From an uncultured Rickettsiales bacterium (GTDB taxonomy: Bacteria; Pseudomonadota; Alphaproteobacteria; Rickettsiales; Deianiraeaceae): a DNA stretch of 8,545 nucleotides. The stretch spans positions 1 through 8,545 of the forward strand of contig CAMNMI010000038.1 in assembly GCA_946544555.1 (NCBI GenBank). Direction: 5' to 3'. Numbering within the stretch: position 1 is the stretch's first letter; each line of letters begins with the position of its first letter. The notes beneath the pieces were generated by a model. It saw only the letters and a list, made by a program, of their open reading frames with translations. It made no database searches and was not told where the DNA came from. The translations under genes and the position numbers were made by a program. Below, one piece after another: positions 1-5,175 of the stretch.

Positions 1-267
1 ATCAATCACGTCCATTCCTGCATCTGTCGCACCTCTGATGAACTCACTTTTTAAGCTTGGTGAAGTTGTTCTTCCATCCATTCCGACAACCAGCTTTGTG
101 TTGTAATTCTTGTCCTCATGACCTAACAAATAAGTCGCATATGCAATGCCAAAGAAGTAGGCATCTTCATTGTTTAGCTGTTCGCCATATATCCCGCGCA
201 CATCGTATTTACGCAGTATGACTGGGTTGAACTTGTGGTGCAATCGCTGTTGATGATCTTCCGTCAT
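1..267 (-). CDS. Phosphomannomutase/phosphoglucomutase, N-terminal part (runs off the window)
   Basis: Reading from 267 down to 1 gives 89 residues that begin MTEDHQQ and contain the family's N-terminal signature: ILRKYDVRGIYGEQL (residues 18-32), the DA-x-x-FG segment, and VVGMDGRTTSPSL, followed by a G-x-x-DAGMDV segment. Known of the alpha-D-phosphohexomutase family (AlgC/ManB type): interconverts hexose 6-phosphate and hexose 1-phosphate in the cytoplasm, feeding GDP-mannose, LPS or other polysaccharide precursors. The phosphoserine loop (T-A-S-H-N type), metal site and later domains lie beyond the window edge, so mannose versus glucose preference cannot be judged. The start is firm: a TAA lies directly before the ATG in frame. 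No Shine-Dalgarno is seen; the ATG is 16 nt after the tRNA-Val gene on the same strand, so the gene may be co-transcribed with it or use a -10-like box at 274-279. Confidence 0.92.
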   Translation of the reverse strand, partial: MTEDHQQRLHHKFNPVILRKYDVRGIYGEQLNNEDAYFFGIAYATYLLGHEDKNYNTKLVVGMDGRTTSPSLKSEFIRGATDAGMDVID

Positions 268-273
268 TTATGA

Positions 274-279
274 ACTATA
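274..279 (-). promoter_or_regulatory. Possible -10 box for the phosphohexomutase gene
   Basis: Read on the minus strand this is TATAGT, with 6 nt between it and the ATG at 267. That distance matches the -10 boxes of other genes here (5-7 nt before the ATG in the closest cases). No acceptable -35 is seen 16-18 nt upstream, where the sequence lies inside the tRNA 3' end. It may be chance in the tRNA trailer. Confidence 0.3.
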
Positions 280-283
280 AAAC

Positions 284-360
284 TGGTGGACGTCATAGGA
301 CTCGAACCTACGACCTATTGCGTGTAAAGCAATTGCTCTAACCAACTGAGCTAGACGTCC
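284..360 (-). tRNA. tRNA-Val (anticodon UAC)
   Basis: The minus strand folds as a full 77-nt tRNA. The acceptor stem is GGACGTC paired with GACGTCC, followed by discriminator A and an encoded CCA. The D arm begins TAGCTCAGTTGG. The anticodon stem ATTGC/GCAAT encloses the loop TTTACAC, giving anticodon TAC (complement at 324-326). The T arm contains GTTCGAGTC. Anticodon and stem are those of valine tRNA. Upstream at 379-384 there is a weak TATAGT box without a clear -35. The phosphohexomutase gene follows 16 nt downstream on the same strand. Confidence 0.97.
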
Positions 361-410
361 AACGGCTCCCATTGTGCTACTATATTTTAATTTGCAAGTT
401 TGATTTTGAT

Positions 411-519
411 GTTGCGCGGCGCGGAGCGAGTTTTTACTCCGAGCGGAGCCCGAGCGTAGCGAGGGCGGATGGAGTGAGGAGATTAAAAACCGCGAGGGCG
501 TGGCTTCGGGCAGCGCAAC
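411..519. repeat. Dispersed palindromic repeat, copy A (109 bp)
   Basis: The element is bounded by GTTGCGC and GCGCAAC, a perfect 7-bp terminal inverted repeat that extends to 9 bp with flanking AT/AT. An inner stem pairs GTTTTTA (430-436) with TAAAAAC (484-490). The centre is rich in GAGCG/AGCGAG units and includes a small CTCC/GGAG hairpin. The left arm GGCGCGGAGCGAG and right arm GCGAGGGCGTGGC are shared with copies B and C. It lies between tRNA-Val and the promoter of the gene at 577 and encodes no plausible protein. It resembles REP/MITE-type intergenic repeats in form, but I recognise no named family. Confidence 0.85.
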
Positions 520-532
520 ATATAATTTTATA

Positions 533-560
533 TTGCAACAAAACCTAAAAATAGTATAAT
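533..560 (+). promoter_or_regulatory. Sigma70-type promoter of the TolA-like gene
   Basis: TTGCAA at 533-538, a 16-bp spacer, and a perfect TATAAT at 555-560. Transcription should start near 567. This places the in-frame ATG at 559 inside the -10 box, so the next ATG at 577 is the credible start, with a leader of roughly 10 nt and no Shine-Dalgarno. The promoter begins 13 bp after repeat copy A. Confidence 0.75.
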
Positions 561-576
561 GCTACCAGCAATAGTC

Positions 577-1974
577 ATGGGAATAAGAAAATTTAGAGAA
601 CATTTCTATAAATACATAGACAAAAAGGACTTTGCTATGGCCGTTTCTGTGGTATTTTCAATGTTTGTTAGCACAGCTTTGACATCAATTTATGACTATC
701 TTGATGACAAAGAGAAGATGTATTTACGGCGCGCGGAGCACCCTCCTAAGAGGATAAACGTGAAGTTTATATCGTTTGCGGAATATGAATATATGACAAA
801 TCCTGACAACTGGAAGCCGGCGATTTTACGCAATGCGGACGAGGAAATGGTTAATGAATATCACAGTAAGATGTCGGCGGTTATTACAAGTTTGATGAAC
901 CAGAAAAGCATTCAAAAACTAACAAAAAGTGACAAGCTGGCAATAGCCAAGAGTTTGATTGCTGGTAAATTCAAGCGAGAAAATCCTGATGTTGACACAA
1001 CCAATTTGAAGGAAGAAGAAATGGTAAATATCATGTCAGACCGTTGGAAAAGCAAGACAGCTGGAAAGAAAAAAAAGAAGAAAAAAGAACAACAAAAAGT
1101 GACACAAGGCAACTTGCCAACGATGGTTGGAATACAAACCAACAAGGCCAAGGCGGGTGATGAATATTTTGTAGTAAGTAACGGTGATGGCAGACAGCCA
1201 AGAAATCCTGATGAAGAACGTTTGGATGAGAAAAACCCTCTGCGTGATACAAATCGTGCAGTGAGTTTGTCAGAGGCAAGGTATTATGCTAACAAACATG
1301 CAGATGATGGCGAGGGGATTTTTCAGCGCATCAAAAATGTTCTTTACGCAATCGTTGGCAAGAAGAAAAAAGATCCGCGCGCGATGGTGGTTGACACAAG
1401 ATATGACAGATACGGCAACAGAATTGACCAGAGCACTATAACGGCTAGCAGAAGGGTTGAAAATAATACGCAATCGGTCAGTCCAGTAGCATCTGCAACA
1501 TTATCCAGTGCAAATAATATTACTTCACAAGCCGCACAGGAAGCAGCTAAAACTATCACAGTCAATCCGGTATTGCAATATCTAAAACTTGATGGTGAAT
1601 TAGATGATATGAACGGTGCAGCCAGAAATCTTGCCATGGCGGAGGACTCGCAGGGCTACGAGACAAGCATTATGATTTCAAAGATTGAGCTCAACCTTGA
1701 ACAGTGCTGGAACAGATATATCAAGAAGTATAAGGACAGCGGTATCAAGCTAACATATTTACTGACGTTCAATCCAAAAAAGTATCCAGAAAGCGCCAAG
1801 GTCATTCAAAAAGTTGTGCCGCAGACAACCAGCGACAACGTCCTGCGCGAGATGGAACGCGATGTTCTCAGTGTGCTGAATAGTTGCAAATTCTCAGACA
1901 TCGAAGAGATGAAACAGAGCAATTACAAATACTGGAAAGAGGTGCAAGTTACTTTTGAAGAGGCCAAGAATTAG
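577..1974 (+). CDS. Uncharacterised membrane-anchored protein with TolA-like C-terminal domain
   Basis: From the ATG at 577 the product is 465 aa. An ATG 18 bp upstream is in frame but lies in the -10 box. Seen: a short basic N-terminus; one hydrophobic segment at about residues 19-39; a long hydrophilic middle with a run of seven lysines (164-170) and a second K cluster near KKKKD; a Ser/Asn/Ala-rich stretch near 290-325; and a folded-looking end from about 365. That end contains SKIELNLEQCWN (Cys377), a second Cys437, and YKYWKEVQVTF (450-460). Known: TolA has a single N-terminal membrane helix, a long periplasmic linker and a small C-terminal domain, in many proteobacteria with an early CWN, a later Cys and a terminal Y-x-x-W-x-x-x-x-x-F pattern. 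Inferred: a TolA/TonB-like envelope-spanning protein. No tolQ, tolR, tolB or pal is nearby and the membrane segment lacks the usual S-H-L-S look, so this could be a distinct protein sharing only the C-terminal fold. Confidence 0.6.
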   Translation: MGIRKFREHFYKYIDKKDFAMAVSVVFSMFVSTALTSIYDYLDDKEKMYLRRAEHPPKRINVKFISFAEYEYMTNPDNWKPAILRNADEEMVNEYHSKMSAVITSLMNQKSIQKLTKSDKLAIAKSLIAGKFKRENPDVDTTNLKEEEMVNIMSDRWKSKTAGKKKKKKKEQQKVTQGNLPTMVGIQTNKAKAGDEYFVVSNGDGRQPRNPDEERLDEKNPLRDTNRAVSLSEARYYANKHADDGEGIFQRIKNVLYAIVGKKKKDPRAMVVDTRYDRYGNRIDQSTITASRRVENNTQSVSPVASATLSSANNITSQAAQEAAKTITVNPVLQYLKLDGELDDMNGAARNLAMAEDSQGYETSIMISKIELNLEQCWNRYIKKYKDSGIKLTYLLTFNPKKYPESAKVIQKVVPQTTSDNVLREMERDVLSVLNSCKFSDIEEMKQSNYKYWKEVQVTFEEAKN

Positions 1975-2336
1975 TTGACTTTGTTGTCTTTTTTGCTGCC
2001 AATTCTGCGGCTTAATTTCACATCTTTGCTTACTGTTTGTGGCTGAGTAGAACCAAGCTGTTCGGTGTATTTCTCGGCAATTGCGTCCTTGAATACGCGC
2101 ACAACATTTTTGTCGCCAAGTTTGACAAAGATGTAATTTTTATTCTCTGGAATGCTGTCAACCTCACAGATGATGCCGGATGTTAAAATCAGTTCATCAC
2201 CAATAGACAAGCTGTCAAGCATGCTGCGTTGCTCCTTTGCTTTTTTCTGTTGTGGTTTTATCATCAAGAAATAGAAAAGTGCAAATATGATAATTAGAGG
2301 GATAAACGACATTGAAGATGATGCTTGGGTTTCCAT
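1971..2336 (-). CDS. yajC: Preprotein translocase subunit YajC
   Basis: The 121-aa product has the YajC layout. A short N-terminus is followed by one membrane helix (about residues 10-26, FIPLIIIFALFYFLMI), then the hallmark KPQQKKAKEQ (27-36), then a small soluble domain with GDELILTSGII (46-56) and a VVRVFKDAIAEKY segment. E. coli YajC is about 110 aa, so the length is normal, with a slightly long charged tail. Known role: an accessory inner-membrane partner of SecDF in the Sec translocase. It is usually next to secD/secF or tgt; here it stands alone between the TolA-like gene and tRNA-Leu. The ATG at 2336 is used; an in-frame ATG at 2312 (MSFIP) is an alternative, and neither has a Shine-Dalgarno. 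The stop codon overlaps the stop of the convergent gene by 3 bp. Confidence 0.95.
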   Translation of the reverse strand: METQASSSMSFIPLIIIFALFYFLMIKPQQKKAKEQRSMLDSLSIGDELILTSGIICEVDSIPENKNYIFVKLGDKNVVRVFKDAIAEKYTEQLGSTQPQTVSKDVKLSRRIGSKKDNKVN

Positions 2337-2343
2337 ACGCGGC

Positions 2344-2371
2344 AGGGTTGAAGGTGAGTTTTAATTGTCAA
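2344..2371 (-). promoter_or_regulatory. Possible yajC promoter with degenerate -10
   Basis: On the minus strand a perfect TTGACA (2366-2371) is followed by 16 nt and AACCCT (2344-2349), then 7 nt to the ATG. The geometry equals that of the promoter before the gene at 7402, but the -10 hexamer matches the consensus at only two positions. The -35 box lies 5 bp from repeat copy B. Confidence 0.4.
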
Positions 2372-2376
2372 GTATT

Positions 2377-2459
2377 GTTGCGACGGGCGGAGCGAGTTTG
2401 GCCGACGAGCGAAGCGAGGAGATGACAAACCGCGAGGGCGTGGCCGCGGGCGGCGCAAC
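2377..2459. repeat. Dispersed palindromic repeat, copy B (83 bp)
   Basis: The shortest copy. The ends GTTGCG and CGCAAC pair, extending by one T/A outward. The inner stem pairs GTTTG (2396-2400) with CAAAC (2426-2430). The left arm GGCGGAGCGAG and right arm GCGAGGGCGTGGC match copies A and C. The centre is GACGAGCGAAGCGAGGAGAT. It sits 12 bp beyond the 3' end of tRNA-Leu and directly upstream of yajC's -35 box. No coding capacity is evident. Confidence 0.85.
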
Positions 2460-2471
2460 ACTATTTTTTGC

Positions 2472-2559
2472 TGGTACAGCCGAAGGGACTTGAACCCTCA
2501 ACCAGAAAACCTGGAATAGTACCTGAAACTATCGCGTCTACCAGTTCCGCCACGGCTGT
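2472..2559 (-). tRNA. tRNA-Leu (anticodon CAG)
   Basis: The minus strand gives an 88-nt class II tRNA. The acceptor stem is ACAGCCG paired with CGGCTGT, with discriminator A and an encoded CCA. The D arm region reads TGGCGGAACTGGTAGACGC. The anticodon stem ATAGT/ACTAT encloses TTCAGGT, giving CAG (complement at 2523-2525). A long variable arm is built on CCAGG/CCTGG-like pairing, and the T arm contains GTTCAAGTC. The long variable arm and the anticodon both specify leucine. Upstream (2560-2610) is very A+T-rich, but no convincing promoter with correct spacing is visible. Confidence 0.97.
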
Positions 2560-2600
2560 GTGAATTATGCTTTGATTATTATTTTTTTATTTTCAAGCTC

Positions 2601-2604
2601 GGAG
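2601..2604 (+). promoter_or_regulatory. Shine-Dalgarno deciding the holA start
   Basis: GGAG followed by six A residues and then ATG at 2611. This is good spacing and supports the internal ATG rather than the upstream GTG at 2560. It contrasts with the SD-less, promoter-proximal starts of most neighbours. Confidence 0.7.
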
Positions 2605-2610
2605 AAAAAA

Positions 2611-3618
2611 ATGCTTTGCACAGAAAAAACATTCACAAAATGCGAGGGCGCGCTGGCAAATGGAGAGTTGCAGGCGGTGCTATTTTTTGAAGAAAACTTT
2701 GGTTTGGCCTCTATTTTAGCGGACAGGCTGGAGCACCAATTTCAGCCAGAGGAGAAAATCATTCTTGACTATCAGGACATTGAAAAGGACTTTAAAGCAC
2801 GGCTATACAGTTTGCTTGGCAATGATTTTTTCTCAACGCGCAAGGTTATCAAGATCTTCAACGCCAAAGGCAAGGACTTGAAAGCAAACTTCCAATTTCT
2901 CACGGAGGAGCGCTTCACGGACAAGCTGATTATTATATTTGGCAACGAGATTGATGGCAAGAATGCACTCAAAACACTGTTTGAAAAGTGTGATTTCACA
3001 GCCAGCGTGAGTTGCTACCAAGATGATGAAGCTACTGCCAGAGAGTTTATAACCACATTTTGCGGACAGAACAATTTGCGGCTGGATGCTGATGCGGTGC
3101 AATGCGTAGCCTCATTTTTACACGGCGACAGGGCGTTATTGCTTCACGAACTTGAAAAAATACAGATTTTATATGGCGACAAGGAGGCCATAACGGTGGC
3201 GGATGTGGAAAATATTATTGAAAACGAGCAGAGTTTTGATGCTGGCGCGCTGGCAGATTTTATCTTGTTGGGAGATAAACGCAAGGCGGTTCAGATGTTT
3301 GACATGGCTAAAACAGAGACCGCAGCCGGCGAAGAGGCCATAAGCATCATTGAAATTGTCAGGACATTTTTGTATATCATCAGCGACATTGTTGACAGGC
3401 GACAGATTATAGAAAGTGGTGGTACTTTGGAGCAAGCTATGAAAGCGCGGTTTGTGTTCTTCAAGCGCGTGCTGATTGTCAGTAGAATTCTTACAATCAA
3501 TACAGTCCAGAAGCTAAATCAGCTCATCAAAGCCGCCATGCAAACGGAGAAAATTGCCAAAATCTATGGTGATGCCATTGCCAAGAGCTATTTTGAAAAG
3601 CACTTGATAATGAGATAA
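2611..3618 (+). CDS. holA: DNA polymerase III delta subunit (HolA)
   Basis: The 335-aa product (E. coli HolA is 343) fits the clamp-loader delta subunit, which opens the beta sliding clamp at the replication fork. Seen: AVLFFEENFGLASILADRL near the N-terminus; NDFFSTRKVIKI, where Phe73-Phe74 fall exactly where E. coli delta has its beta-binding Leu73-Phe74; and the domain II/III signature FLHGDRALLLHELEKIQILYGDKEAITVADVENII. A C-terminal helical domain follows (FLYIISDIVDRR, AKIYGDAIAKSYFEKHL). As is normal for delta, no Walker motifs are present. The start at 2611 is chosen because it has a GGAG 6 nt upstream and matches family length; an in-frame GTG at 2560 would add 17 hydrophobic residues and abut tRNA-Leu. 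This is the only gene here with a clear Shine-Dalgarno. Its stop is immediately followed by the stop of the convergent MFS gene. Confidence 0.9.
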   Translation: MLCTEKTFTKCEGALANGELQAVLFFEENFGLASILADRLEHQFQPEEKIILDYQDIEKDFKARLYSLLGNDFFSTRKVIKIFNAKGKDLKANFQFLTEERFTDKLIIIFGNEIDGKNALKTLFEKCDFTASVSCYQDDEATAREFITTFCGQNNLRLDADAVQCVASFLHGDRALLLHELEKIQILYGDKEAITVADVENIIENEQSFDAGALADFILLGDKRKAVQMFDMAKTETAAGEEAISIIEIVRTFLYIISDIVDRRQIIESGGTLEQAMKARFVFFKRVLIVSRILTINTVQKLNQLIKAAMQTEKIAKIYGDAIAKSYFEKHLIMR

Positions 3619-4965
3619 CTACATGTTTGAGTTCACTCCGACAGCGGTCGCGATTTGGTTTCTTTCAACAGCATTTTGTTTGGCTTTCTCCCGAAGAGCT
3701 CTGATTTCTTTGCGATAGATAACCTTATTAACCCTCTTAAATCTGTCATTTGTCCACATTGCAAGGATGGCAACAAACAACATCATAAAGGCACAAACCT
3801 CAAACAACATGCGAGGATTTTTTGGTATCAACCACAACAGCGGAACGGCTGCAAATGGCGACAAGAACTTTCCTGCATATGTTGAAGTGTTGAAAATTCC
3901 GATGAAGAATGGCCTCTTTTCTGGCTTGGTGATTGATATAACCCACAGCGTGCTGTTTGGCATAAGCATTCCCATTCCGATACCACAAACGGCCATTGAA
4001 CCCAATATCATCCAGTAGTTCACCGAGTGGCTAATCAAGATGTATGAGAAGGCCATAAATGCAAATCCCATGGCACACATGACCGAGAAATCACGGTTTT
4101 TCTTGAACCTGCGGTATTTGAACGCAACATAAGTCGTGATGATGACCTCACATGACAAGGCAATTGACACAAGCTTTGCATTGACTGCCACGGTCGCCCA
4201 GTGGAAGCTGCCACCAGCAAATGATGGATATGTAACACTGTTTATGCCTGGATCACCATAAAGCATGTAAGGTAGTTGCAACTTTATCATGTAGAACATT
4301 ACCATGACGAACATGTTGACACAGCAAATAAGCACGATAGCAAGATTATTTTGGATTATTTTTCTGTTGGTTTTCACCCTATCTTCATCAATCTTAATCT
4401 TGTCTGGGTCAAACAGGAACATAATTCCAAGTGGCAAATAAACGATGGCCATTGCGTAAAGCCAGAAGATATGACGCCAGCCGATATCTGCCAGAACACC
4501 TGCTACAAAGCCGTAGACAGTGCTTCCAATTGACATAAACATTGTTTGCATACCAACCAAGCTGCTTCTTTCTGGGCCGTCAAAATAGTCAGCAACAAGT
4601 GTGGTTACAACAGTCAAAATGGCCGCGATTGTAATTCCAAGAACAGCGCGCATGGCAATGATTTGATATATTGTTGGCAAGTATGAGCCCGCTGTTCCAG
4701 CGATTGCGTATAATATAATTGCAATGTAAAGTAAGCGTAGTTTTCCAATTTTTGGAGCTAAATATCCAAACACGGGTGCAAAAAGTGCAATAAACAAGTT
4801 CGGCACCACGACCATCATCTTTACGACAAAACCAATGTCGGTCGCGCCCTCGGCTTCTAAGTGTTTCTGGATGATAGGTAAAGCTGGCGAGACAACACCT
4901 GTACACATTGTTGACAAGCTGGTTATTGCCAACAAAGTCAACTTGACTAAGTTCTTATTTTTCAT
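3619..4965 (-). CDS. Major facilitator superfamily transporter (DHA1-like)
   Basis: The 448-aa product has about 12 hydrophobic segments in two halves separated by a basic/acidic loop (near PDKIKIDEDRVKTNRK). N-terminal features are typical of DHA1 drug:H+ antiporter-like members: GVVSPALPII in helix 1, GYLAPKIGKLRLL at residues 67-79 as the motif A loop between helices 2 and 3, and YGFVAGVLADIGWRHIFWLY around helices 5-6. The second half has GIGMGMLMPNSTLWV. Known: inner-membrane secondary transporters of this type export or import small molecules using ion gradients. The substrate cannot be read from sequence; no regulator or enzyme is adjacent. The C-terminal cytoplasmic tail is long and basic. 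The promoter lies directly upstream, with the ATG 5 nt after TATAAT, so the mRNA is likely leaderless. The gene ends against holA with no gap. Confidence 0.93.
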   Translation of the reverse strand: MKNKNLVKLTLLAITSLSTMCTGVVSPALPIIQKHLEAEGATDIGFVVKMMVVVPNLFIALFAPVFGYLAPKIGKLRLLYIAIILYAIAGTAGSYLPTIYQIIAMRAVLGITIAAILTVVTTLVADYFDGPERSSLVGMQTMFMSIGSTVYGFVAGVLADIGWRHIFWLYAMAIVYLPLGIMFLFDPDKIKIDEDRVKTNRKIIQNNLAIVLICCVNMFVMVMFYMIKLQLPYMLYGDPGINSVTYPSFAGGSFHWATVAVNAKLVSIALSCEVIITTYVAFKYRRFKKNRDFSVMCAMGFAFMAFSYILISHSVNYWMILGSMAVCGIGMGMLMPNSTLWVISITKPEKRPFFIGIFNTSTYAGKFLSPFAAVPLLWLIPKNPRMLFEVCAFMMLFVAILAMWTNDRFKRVNKVIYRKEIRALREKAKQNAVERNQIATAVGVNSNM

Positions 4966-4970
4966 GTTTG

Positions 4971-4998
4971 ATTATAGTTTGAAAAAGATAATTGTCAA
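4971..4998 (-). promoter_or_regulatory. Consensus sigma70 promoter of the MFS gene
   Basis: On the minus strand: TTGACA (4993-4998), a 16-bp spacer, TATAAT (4971-4976), then only CAAAC before the ATG at 4965. Both hexamers are perfect matches. Transcription should start at or within a base or two of the ATG, predicting a leaderless mRNA. Confidence 0.85.
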
Positions 4999-5008
4999 TA
5001 AAATGTTT

Positions 5009-5102
5009 GTTGCGCGGCGCGGAGCGCGTTTGCTGGACGAAGTGGAGCGTAGCGAAGCGAGGAGAGTGCAAATGGCGAGGGCGTGGCCTCGGGCAGCGCA
5101 AC
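5009..5102. repeat. Dispersed palindromic repeat, copy C (94 bp)
   Basis: Ends GTTGCGC/GCGCAAC pair perfectly and extend by one T/A. The inner stem pairs GTTTGC (5028-5033) with GCAAAT (5068-5073), including one G-U pair. The left arm GGCGCGGAGCG is nearly the same as copy A, and the right arm GCGAGGGCGTGGC is shared by all copies. The centre carries GGAGCGTAGCGAAGCGAGG. It sits between two divergent promoters, 10 bp from the MFS -35 box and 30 bp before the -35 of the gene at 5176. Confidence 0.85.
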
Positions 5103-5132
5103 ATAAATATGATAAATTGATAAAATTTTTTT

Positions 5133-5160
5133 TTGACTTATTATTTAAAAATGATATAAT
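5133..5160 (+). promoter_or_regulatory. Sigma70 promoter of the 695-aa gene
   Basis: TTGACT (5133-5138), a 16-bp spacer and perfect TATAAT (5155-5160). A nine-T tract (5126-5134) runs into the -35 box. The ATG is 15 nt past the -10, so a leader of about 8-9 nt is expected. The leader is the palindrome GATATATC (5168-5175) and has no Shine-Dalgarno. Confidence 0.8.
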
Positions 5161-5175
5161 TCTTGCTGATATATC

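Noticed and set aside
411..519. Repeat copies as a CRISPR array
   Set aside because: The copies are kilobases apart, about 83-109 bp long and separated by genes. There are no regularly spaced short repeats with spacers and no cas genes.
411..519. Repeat copies as intrinsic terminators
   Set aside because: The stems are long and interrupted and no T run follows on either strand. They also lie upstream of promoters in two of three cases.
559..576. Upstream in-frame ATG (MLPAIV) for the TolA-like gene
   Set aside because: The ATG overlaps the TATAAT box at 555-560, so transcripts from that promoter would not include it. The ATG at 577 fits the expected transcription start.
1069..1086. A8/A6 tracts in the TolA-like gene as a programmed frameshift or phase-variation site
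   Set aside because: The tracts are broken by G residues and simply encode a Lys run. No alternative frame of interest continues and no stimulatory hairpin is evident.
2560..2610. GTG start that would extend HolA by 17 residues (MNYALIIIFLFSS)
   Set aside because: It abuts tRNA-Leu, adds a hydrophobic segment not expected in this cytosolic protein, and has no ribosome binding site. The ATG at 2611 has GGAG at good spacing and gives family-like length and Phe73-Phe74 placement.
4589..4906. Cys/His-rich minus-strand open frame inside the MFS gene resembling a metal-binding protein
   Set aside because: It is a shifted frame of the MFS coding sequence, where Leu/Ile/Val codons read out of phase give Cys and His. 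The MFS frame has full-length family motifs.
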